This document shows positions 57,301 to 64,000 of a stretch of DNA of 64,000 nucleotides, piece after piece. Source of the DNA: Macrostomum hystrix. Its lineage: Eukaryota > Platyhelminthes > Macrostomidae. Position numbers and translations under genes: made by a program. Every line of letters begins with the position of its first letter. Within the stretch, counting starts at the first letter, position 1. Under the pieces are notes generated by a model. The model ran no database searches and was not told where the DNA came from. It saw nothing but the letters and a program-made list of their open reading frames with translations. The stretch is from positions 31,644,501 to 31,708,500 of the forward strand of contig CATNEN010000038.1 of NCBI GenBank assembly GCA_950097015.1, written 5' to 3'.

Positions 57301-59223
57301 GTGGTTGTAGAGTAGAGGTGAGGTCTCAGACATCAGTGGTTGTAGAGTAGAGGTGAGGTCTCAGACATCAGTAGTTGAGTAGAGGTGAGGTCTCAGACAT
57401 CAGTGGTTGAGTAGAGGTGAGGTCTCAGACATCAGTGATTGTTGAGTAGAGGTGAGGTCTCAGACATCAGTGGTTGTAGAGTAGAGGTGAGGTCTCAGAC
57501 ATCAGTGGTTGTAGAGTAGAGGTGAGGTCTCAGACATCAGTGGTTGTAGAGTAGAGGTGAGGTCTCAGACATCAGTGGTTGTAGAGTAGAGGTGAGGTCT
57601 CAGACATCAGTGATTGTTGAGTAGAGGTGAGGTCTAATCAGACATCAGTGGTTGAGTAGAGGTGAGGTCTCAGACATCAGTGGTTGTAGAGTAGAGGTGA
57701 GGTCTAATCAGACATCAGTGGTTGTAGAGTAGAGGTGAGGTCTCAGACATCAGTGGTTGTAGAGTAGAGGTGAGGTCTCAGACATCAGTGGTTGTTGAGT
57801 AGAGGTGAGGTCTCAGACATCAGTGGTTGAGTAGAGGTGAGGTCTCAGACATCAGTGGTTGAGTAGAGGTGAGGTCTCAGACATCAGTGGTTGAGTAGAG
57901 GTGAGGTCTCAGACATCAGTGGTTGAGTAGAGGTGAGGTCTCAGACATCAGTGGTTGAGTAGAGGTGAGGTCTCAGACATCAGTGGTTGTAGAGTAGAGG
58001 TGAGGTCTCAGACATCAGTGGTTGTAGAGTAGAGGTGAGGTCTCAGACATCAGTGGTTGTAGAGTAGAGGTGAGGTCTCAGACATCAGTGATTGTTGAGT
58101 AGAGGTGAGGTCTAATCAGACATCAGTGGTTGAGTAGAGGTGAGGTCTCAGACATCAGTGGTTGTAGAGTAGAGGTGAGGTCTAATCAGACATCAGTGGT
58201 TGTAGAGTAGAGGTGAGGTCTCAGACATCAGTGGTTGTAGAGTAGAGGTGAGGTCTCAGACATCAGTGGTTGTTGAGTAGAGGTGAGGTCTCAGACATCA
58301 GTGGTTGAGTAGAGGTGAGGTCTCAGACATCAGTGGTTGTAGAGTAGAGGTGAGGTCTCAGACATCAGTGGTTGTAGAGTAGAGGTGAGGTCTAATCAGC
58401 CATCAGTGGTTGTAGAGTAGAGGTGAGGTCTCAGACATCAGTGGTTGTAGAGTAGAGGTGAGGTCTCAGACATCAGTGGTTGTAGAGTAGAGGTGAGGTC
58501 TCAGACATCAGTGGTTGTTGAGTAGAGGTGAGGTCTCAGACATCAGTGGTTGAGTCGCCACTGTCTGTAGAAAGTTCTTTAGTGTTCTCAAAGCTCACCC
58601 GGTCTTTCTGACGGCGCAGTCGAATCTCTCGGTCCTGTCGAAAGCTGCCGCGGTCTCCTTCTCCGACTGTCCCAGACCGTGGCCGGTGAGGCTGTCAGCT
58701 GATTCGCTGTTGTCGTCCAGCTCGTTGGTGTCCGCCGTACTCCAAGCTGACTGCAAATGTTGTGATGATTTGCGAGATTTCTGATCCATGCTGGACATTG
58801 GCAGGGAATCTACAGTAGCTGAAAAATTCTTCAAAGCAACTGCGAAGACGCAGTCACACGGGTGCTAAGATATGCCTTAGAATAGATTAGCAATCTTTTC
58901 AGTTTGAAGGGAAGTAAAAGCTTTTATGTTGCAACTTTTACTATATTTTCTAACCCCTCTCGAGTATAAGGTAGCTTGTCTGGTCAGACGGGTGGGGATT
59001 GGATAGGAGTTTAGTTTTCCGCGTCTCTACAATGTGATTCTATCTTATTTCTCGTCAACTCGACGGTTGTATAGTCCGGTAGCGAATCACAAGGACACCT
59101 TTTTTCCCAATCTCTCCCTCACTCTCCCTCTCTCTCTGTTTAGCTTAAGCGTTCCGTATAATTTCCAGCAGCATTCCCATATTTCCATAGTCCAGTAGGG
59201 CGTGTGACAGCCTTCCCCAAGCG

Positions 59224-59260
<37 letters not shown>

Positions 59261-62200
59261 TGTTGCTTGACGATAATATCCATTTGCAAAGAAGGCGAGG
59301 CGAGGCGCAGGGCCATTGTGTGGGCTATGGGACCCTCGTGGGAGGCAGCACATGCCGTCGCGGTAAATGTTCCAGAGACCATGCCGTGTGCGTTGTCTAG
59401 GATTCCAGGGGTTGAAAGTGAACTTGGGCCCAACAATGTTTTATTATCAATGGTATAGTCCCTATAGGGGCCGCGTTTTTTAAACCAGAAATCTCTTCTC
59501 CTTTTCAAGCAGGTCGCGTAGCATTGCGTATTTGAAGGGAATATCTGGCAGAAGGCGAGAAACTAAAGTGCTAGTGTGTGCTTGAATGCCAAGGTATATG
59601 CTGATATGTATGATTTAAAGTTCGACGTGGGTTCGATTCCCGACTCCTGAAAGGAGCCATTTGTGTCTCTTTAACTCTGCGTTGCTTCAGTTCACCCTGC
59701 TGTCAAATAGGAGCTGGGGTAATTGAGGGTGGGTGTGGCGTCTATCCCAGTCCATGGACTGAACAGCGGTACGCAACCTTCATCAGGCATAATAATAATA
59801 ATATGCGGTAGTGTGTTCAAAACTCACACGAAAGTATACAGCTAGGTTACATTGTGAGCAGTTTGAAGAGAAATCCAAATGCCTCAACTTAATTTAATGC
59901 AACTAAGGCAGCAGAAAATTGTTAAATTAATTATATCCTGTCGCGTACCTCAAAACGCCCGGAGATCTGTCGAGAACGGCTTTGAGATCGCGATGATTGC
60001 TGCTGTTGCTGCATCATTAATCTGCTGCTACTGCTGCTTCCAACAATTGCGGCTGAAAATGTGCAAGCGAGATAATTTTATGTAAATTCAGTTTAAAAAC
60101 GTTGAGAAATTTGTTAATTTATCAATTTATTCGGTCAAATTTTCTGTTTAGAACCATTGGCTACAGAAGAGCAAGCACTAATAAATATTCTATTTTCCCT
60201 TGCGAGTTCAGTTCGCGGCAACTTTGCCCCTAAAATTTGACGAATCGATTTGTCAAGAAGAAATATCAGTTGGGATGATTAATATCCTGAGGTGAGAAGG
60301 TTTCAGTATCCTGAGGTGACGAGGGTTCAGTATCCTGAGGTGAGGATAGTTCAGTATCCTGAGGTGAGGAGGGTTCAGTATCCTGAGGTGAGAAGGTTTC
60401 AGTATCCTGAGGTGACGAGGGTTCAGTATCCTGAGGTGAGGATAGTTCAGTATCCTGAGGTGAGAAGGTTTCAGTATCCTGAGGTGACGAGGGTTCAGTA
60501 TCCTGAGGTGAGGATAGTTCAGTATCCTGAGGTGAGGAGGGTTCAGTATCCTGAGGTGAGAAGGTTTCAGTATCCTGAGGTGACGAGGGTTCAGTATCCT
60601 GAGGTGAGGATAGTTCAGTATCCTGAGGTGAGGAGGGTTCAGTATCCTGAGGTGAGGAGGGTTCAGTATCCTGAGGTGAGGAGGGTTCAGTATCCTGAGG
60701 TGAGGAAGGTTCAGTGTCCTGAGGTGAGGAGGGTTCAGTGTCCTGAGGTGAGGAGGGTTCAGTATCCTGAGATGAGGGGGGTTCAGTATCCTGAGGTGAG
60801 GAGGGTTCAGTATCCTGAGGTGAGGGGGGTTCAGTATCCTGAGGTGAGGAGGGTTCAGTATCCTGAGGTGAGGAGGGTTCAGTATCCTGAGGTGAGGATA
60901 GTTCAGTATTCTGAGGTGAGGAGGGTTCAGTATCCTGAGGTGAGGAGGGTTCAGTATCCTGAGGTGAGGAGGGTTCAGTATCCTGAGGTGAGGAGGGTTC
61001 AGTATCCTGAGGTGAGGAGGGTTCAGTATCCTGAGGTGAGGAGGGTTCAGCATCCTGAGGTGAGGAGGGTTCAGTATCCTGAGGTGAGGAGGGTTCAGCA
61101 TCCTGAGGTGAGGAGGGTTCAGCATCCTGAGGTGAGGAGGATTCAGTATCCTGAGGTGAGGAGGATTCAGTATTCTGAGGTGAGGACACTTCAGTATCCT
61201 GAGGTGAGGAGGGTTCAGTATCCTGAGGTGAGGAGGGTTCAGTATCCTGAGGTGAGGAGGGTTCAGTATCCTGAGGTGAGGAAGGTTCAGTATCCTGAGG
61301 TGAGGATAGTTCAGTATTCTGAGGTGAGGAGGGTTCAGTATCCTGAGGTGAGGAGGGTTCAGTATCCTGAGGTGAGGACACTTCAGTATCCTGAGGTGAG
61401 GAGTGTTCAGTATCCTGAGGTGAGGAGTGTTCAGTATCCTGAGGTGAGGAGGGTTCAGTATCCTGAGGTGAGGAAGGTTCAGTATCCTGAGGTGAGGATA
61501 GTTCAGTATTCTGAGGTGAGGAGGGTTCAGTATCCTGAGGTGAGGAGGGTTCAGTATCCTGAGGTGAGGATAGTTCAGTATCCTGAGGTGAGGAGTGTTC
61601 AGTATCCTGAGGTGAGGAGTGTTCAGTATCCTGAGGTGAGGAGTGTTCAGTATCCTGAGGTGAGGAGTGTTCAGTATCCTGAGGTGAGGAGTGTTCAGTA
61701 TCCTGAGGTGAGGAGTGTTCAGTATCCTGAGGTGAGGAGGGTTCAGTATCCTGAGGTGAGGAGGGTTCAGTATCCTGAGGTGAGGAGTGTTCAGTATCCT
61801 GAGGTGAGGAGGGTTCAGTATCCTGAGGTGAGGAGGGTTCAGTATCCTGAGGTGAGGAGGGTTCAGTATCCTGAGGTGAGGAGTGTTCAGTATCCTGAGG
61901 TGAGGAGGGTTCAGTATCCTGAGGTGAGGAGGGTTCAGTATCCTGAGGTGAGGAGGGTTCAGTATCCTGAGGTGAGGAGGGTTCAGTATCCTGAGGTGAG
62001 GAGGGTTCAGTGTCCTGAGGTGAGGAGGGTTCAGTATCCTGAGGTGAGGAGGGTTCAGTATCCTGAGGTGAGGAGGGTTCAGTATCCTGAGGTGAGGAGG
62101 GTTCAGTATCCTGAGGTGAGGAGGATTCAGTATCCTGAGGTGAGGAGGGTTCAGTATCCTGAGGTGAGGAGGGTTCAGTATCCTGAGGTGAGGAGGGTTC

Positions 62201-62646
62201 AGTATCCTGAGGTGAGGAGGGTTCAGTATCCTGAGGTGAGGAGGATTCAGTATTCTGAGGTGAGGAGGGTTCAGTATCCTGAGGTGAGTAATTTCTTAAT
62301 TTCCTGAGGTGAGGTTCCCTAATTTATAAGGAAAAAATAATATAATTTGGAATTAACAAAGATTTTACCTTCCACAGTTGAATCGCTTGTAGCCGGCAAT
62401 CTCAAACTACCAACTCGCTTTGGCTGCTGTTGCTGCTGTTGCTGTTGCTGCTGCTCAACCTGGCGATTATCAAGCCCACCCAACAAGCGATCTAATGTTC
62501 TGCGGTCGATAGCGATATCCGCATTTTCCTCCTCATCGTCCATGTCTAAATTTGGTTGTAGTTGCTGCTGCTGATGCTGCTGCTGCTCGTGGTGAAGCGA
62601 CCTGGCTTCCATTGATCGACTTCTACCGGCTGCGAAACCTCGATGG

Positions 62647-62681
<35 letters not shown>

Positions 62682-62777
62682 ACGATAACGTTGGTCGGTG
62701 TGGCTGTGATGCTGGTGACTGCTATCAGTGCCGTCGCAAGTGCAATTTCTAGCCGATTTTGATGTTGAGGGCGATAT
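48302..62777 (-). CDS. TIAM1: TIAM/still-life-type Rac guanine nucleotide exchange factor, 15 exons
   Basis: Minus-strand exons: 62777-62369, 58818-58599, 56772-56507, 55939-55698, 55439-55257, 55178-54651, 54012-53848, 53598-53158, 52870-52520, 51953-51845, 51750-51526, 51075-50951, 50391-50209, 49800-49628 and 48656-48302. From the first ATG in frame (62612) they give 1269 aa. Exon 1 may start at an acceptor at 62777, with earlier exons outside. Domains in order: polyQ N-terminus; PH1 (VKHWLVHKRRRVE, RKWRPYWASLRG, AQAMPEHPKREHV); coiled-coil extension (RYRCYLASLLGNEMPNPK, SFHALVCAR); polyQ insert; Ras-binding domain (RTVSIRLPSGE joined to TTIVGINDTTRVIELLQ); PDZ (GIEPGSSADEAGLVPGDEL); DH (LELLETERVYVDCLRAL, QAPVQRIAKYPAILEAL, VASHVNEMQQIRHDFGATFD); PH2 (DDFLKTIRQAV); Pro-rich tail. 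This is the TIAM architecture, which loads GTP on Rac at adhesions and synapses. It is shorter than human TIAM1 and lacks the long N-terminal region. Confidence 0.92.
48838..49170 (+). mobile_element. SINE A copy 3 (full length), TIAM intron
   Basis: Best-preserved copy. The tRNA-like head at 48838-48915 has an A-box-like GTGGCAGAGCGCG and a B-box-like GCTCGATTCC. The body carries GGGGCGCAGCC, GAGAAGGCTTAGTGG, GCACACTGCCTGACG, GTGTGCTCAGGAGTCAGCG and an end near CAACAAATGATGTACC. It is antisense to TIAM. Confidence 0.88.
49830..50095. repeat. 17-mer minisatellite, TIAM intron
   Basis: About 15 copies of GTTAGACACGATGAACT with a GATACG variant. Confidence 0.94.
50500..50920. repeat. Degenerate 12-mer AGGTATCTCCTC, TIAM intron
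   Basis: About 30 imperfect copies (CAGGTATCTCCT, CAGGTACCTT), ending about 30 nt before exon 51075-50951 on the genomic + strand. Decay is stronger than in neighbouring arrays. Confidence 0.8.
51105..51470. repeat. 16-mer minisatellite GTGCGGAAGTACTTGA, TIAM intron
   Basis: About 23 nearly identical copies. Contains AAGTACTT, an 8-bp palindrome, in every unit. Confidence 0.95.
52025..52125. repeat. 20-mer repeat, TIAM intron
   Basis: About four copies of CTGACACCTCACTTTCAGAG. Confidence 0.85.
52150..52490 (-). mobile_element. SINE A copy 4 (full length, minus strand), TIAM intron
   Basis: Read on the minus strand: tRNA-like head with GTGGCAGAGCGGTCAACGC and GCTCGATTCCGC, then GGCGAGGCCACATTCA, GAGAAGGCTTAATGG, GTACACTGCCTGGCGATG, CTCGCTGGCTGCGG and an end TCACCAAATGATGTGCC. 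It lies between the first and second DH exons, in the same orientation as TIAM. Confidence 0.9.
52925..53112. repeat. About 65-mer tandem repeat, TIAM intron
   Basis: Three copies of a unit containing GACCCTCCGCTCCACTCCTG, CGTACAGTCCAGACATCC and ACCAACCTCACTCCCTAG. Confidence 0.88.
53620..53825. repeat. 20-mer minisatellite GTGAATCCCAATGAACCTGA, TIAM intron
   Basis: About 10 copies with CCTAA and ATTAA variants, between the Ras-binding exon and the PDZ exon. Confidence 0.94.
54145..54545. repeat. 68-mer tandem repeat, TIAM intron
   Basis: About six copies of a 68-nt unit including CGTCTGATTTTGGGGTTCTA, TGGTCGCTGACGAGTGTACA and a TTGTGCTTCACTCTATC block. The longest unit in the window. Confidence 0.93.
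56105..56480. repeat. 33-mer minisatellite, TIAM intron
   Basis: About 11 copies of a unit containing CTGCCTGACGTTAATCTACT and GAAGGTGTGTCTT. Confidence 0.95.
56795..58555. repeat. About 35-mer minisatellite, 1.8 kb, TIAM intron
   Basis: About 50 copies of a unit containing GTAGAGGTGAGGTCTCAGAC and ATCAGTGGTTGTA. Units differ by presence of a GTA insert or a TAATCAGAC variant. The variant order is repeated in blocks of about 450-480 bp (GATTGTTG markers near 57160, 57612 and 58090). It fills almost the whole intron between exons 58599 and 56772. Confidence 0.95.
59595..59800 (+). mobile_element. SINE B copy 4
   Basis: Opposite orientation to the other copies: GTGGGTTCGATTCCCGACTC (B-box-like), GTTGCTTCAGTTCACCCTG, GAGCTGGGGTAATTGAGGG, CCAGTCCATGGACTGAACAG and CGGTACGCAACCTTCAT. 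Confidence 0.86.
59949..60052 (-). other. Candidate alternative (frame-shifting) TIAM exon
   Basis: On the minus strand an acceptor ATTTTCAG and a donor GAG|GTACGC bound 104 nt that are open in the phase set by exon 62777-62369. They encode AAIVGSSSSSRLMMQQQQQ followed by an Arg/Ser-rich stretch. Joining it to exon 58818 brings a TAG into frame three codons later. It would therefore be a frame-shifting cassette, or chance. Not included in the gene model. Confidence 0.3.
60290..62295. repeat. 24-mer minisatellite, 2.0 kb, first TIAM intron
   Basis: About 83 copies of a 24-nt unit, TTCAGTATCCTGAGGTGAGG plus AGGG. As 24 is a multiple of 3, both strands stay open for hundreds of codons; I regard these as artefacts. 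It ends about 75 nt below the donor of exon 62777-62369. In TIAM orientation each unit reads CCTCCTCACCTCAG, acceptor-like. Confidence 0.96.
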
Positions 62778-64000
62778 CTGACAATTTGTTTTGAGTACAG
62801 TTTCAAGGAATATTTGCTAGTAGCTATATTCTTTTTATTTTATAACCAGGTAGCGAGAGCTTTGGACTGAGAATTCTGGAGTTTTCATCTCAGAAAATTT
62901 GTCTCATTAAAAAAGGCATTTTCTTGTTACTTCTTGCTTACAATAAATGACTTTTAATCAGGCCCAACTGAGCAAAGTTTAACTAGCTATCTACCTTACA
63001 TCTTTATTAAGGATTTTCGTTTTCCCTCTTCTTTTCGGGTTTTTAGTTTCTCCCGGTTTTCCGTTTTTTATTTAAGATTGCCAGATTTCATGTTGTTCCC
63101 AGTTTTTTCCGGCTTTTTTTCTCCGGGTTTTCGGTTTTCTCCGGGTTTTTAGTTTCTCCGGGTTTTTAGTTTCTCCGGGTTTTTAGTTTCTCCGGGTTTT
63201 TAGTTTCTCCGGGTTTTTAGTTTCTCCGGGTTTTTAGTTTCTCCGGGTTTTCGGTTTTCTCCGGGTTTTCTTTTTTCTCCGGGTTTTTAGTTTCTCCGGG
63301 TTTTCGGTTTTCTCCGGGTTTTCTTTTTTCTCCGGGTTTTTAGTTTCTCAGGGTTTTCAGTTTTCTCCGGGTTTTCTGTTTCTTTCTAGTTTTCCAGATT
63401 TCATGTTTTTCCCGGTTTTCTTCTTTTCCGGCTTTTCTGTTTTCTCAGGGTTATAAGTTTTCTGAATTTCATGTTCTGGGTTTTCAGCACTTCCGGGATT
63501 TCAGAAATCCAGTTTTCCTTGTTTTCAGTATACCAGCTTTTTTAAAAGATTTTCTTGGTTTTCGCTACATAAAATAAGACCCACATATTTTCGGTTTTAA
63601 CTCATGCGTGTTTTTTTAGTTTTGTGTTGGCTTTTGGCGTCCGTAAATAGACAATGAATTAATTATTTTAATAGTTCAAAATATTACTGAGGTATGAAAC
63701 TGTTTGTTGGAATTTCTTTTAGAAAAACATTTTTTTAATACTGAATATGTTTGTGTGCGTTAGGCCTAAATTTGGCTTTTTTGTTTGCTAATTACGAAGT
63801 ATTCTATGCAGACATCTTTATGTACTGTAAAGTTAATACGCTACTGTTAGTAGGCATATACGGACATGCTTTTCACACCAATCGATTCTAAGCCAGACAA
63901 GCCGCAGTGCAAAGGGGGCGCGGAAAAATGCGAACTGGAAACATGAAATAAAATGAGAGGAGCGAGAGAGAAACGGGAGTTTCGGGAAGCTGGATGGAGT
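62778..64000. other. 5' flank or first intron of TIAM
   Basis: Contains a 17-mer array (63110-63380) in AT-rich sequence. Whether it is promoter or intron depends on whether exon 62777-62369 starts at an acceptor. A purine-rich block ends the window. No further exon is supported. Confidence 0.45.
63050..63440. repeat. 17-mer minisatellite TCCGGGTTTTTAGTTTC, upstream of TIAM
   Basis: About 20 copies with variants (TCCGGGTTTTCGGTTTTC, TTCTTTTTTC), flanked by decayed copies out to about 63540. Confidence 0.93.

Larger units (their letters stand above)
58819..60289 (-). other. Non-array part of the first large TIAM intron
   Basis: Holds a (CAG)n tract at about 59225-59263, an open minus-strand stretch at about 59140-59560 that I cannot assign (it contains an internal minus-strand AATAAA at about 59445), a SINE B copy (59595-59800) and a candidate exon (59949-60052). 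Confidence 0.5.

Noticed and set aside
59879-60085. 68-codon + strand frame with a hydrophobic, Cys-rich segment
   Set aside because: The hydrophobic part is the complement of a CAG/AGC-rich stretch that is better explained as a candidate minus-strand TIAM exon.
60292-62307. About 670-codon open frame of repeating RVQYPEV, with an open frame also on the opposite strand
   Set aside because: The 24-nt period keeps frames open on both strands at once. It is the intronic array of TIAM, antisense to the gene, with no unique coding sequence attached.
1-64000. Autonomous transposons, endogenous viral genes or toxin genes
   Set aside because: I looked for transposase, integrase, reverse transcriptase or capsid-like segments in the listed frames and found none. 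Only non-autonomous SINEs are visible.

Overview
The window is eukaryotic nuclear DNA from an invertebrate animal. Coding sequence is split into many exons with canonical GT..AG introns and conserved phases, there are tRNA-derived SINEs, and the proteins are metazoan (centrosomal FOP/CEP43, an L1-type Ig/FnIII adhesion receptor, a Hip14-type DHHC palmitoyltransferase, sigma-class GSTs, a C-type lectin, an SLC5 symporter, a TIAM-type Rac GEF). A spiralian, possibly a flatworm, is my best guess from the overall look of the genes. No single feature proves it.

Layout. 504-6847 (+) CEP43 in 6 exons. 8032-18263 (+) a 12-exon L1CAM/neuroglian-type receptor. 19334-26750 (+) a 4-exon ankyrin-DHHC acyltransferase (ZDHHC17 type). 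31608-32828 and 33631-35543 (+) tandem sigma GSTs. 36036-36782 (+) an intronless secreted C-type lectin. 46544 down to about 39925 (-) an SLC5A6/8/12-like sodium symporter with at least 9 exons. 62777 (or 62612) down to 48302 (-) a 15-exon TIAM/still-life Rac GEF. All splice joins were read by eye from exon phase and homology. The five genes with both ends defined, plus TIAM counted from its first internal ATG, come to whole numbers of codons. These are ordinary, functionally unrelated neighbours, not an operon-like system.

The striking property is the non-coding part. I count more than 40 tandem-repeat (minisatellite) arrays, roughly 27 kb or about 40% of the window by my estimate. Most introns longer than about 400 bp hold one or more arrays with unit lengths of 10-68 bp. 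Most units are private to one intron, but several recur elsewhere, sometimes inverted: the 16-mer of CEP43 intron 4 and of 37220-39225, the 18-mer on both sides of CEP43 exon 6, a 24-mer in two SLC5 introns, a 17-mer on both sides of the SLC5/TIAM boundary, and a 42-mer theme in the L1-type and SLC5 genes. Some units carry splice-site-like sequence, and at least one array supplies the real 3' splice site of its intron. Two large arrays have higher-order structure (714 bp and 704 bp super-units).

Two SINE families are visible. SINE A (four copies, tRNA-like head, about 330 bp) and SINE B (four copies plus a fragment, about 220 bp, with an invariant 14-bp palindrome). I found no transposase or reverse-transcriptase gene, rRNA gene, convincing intact tRNA gene or CRISPR array.
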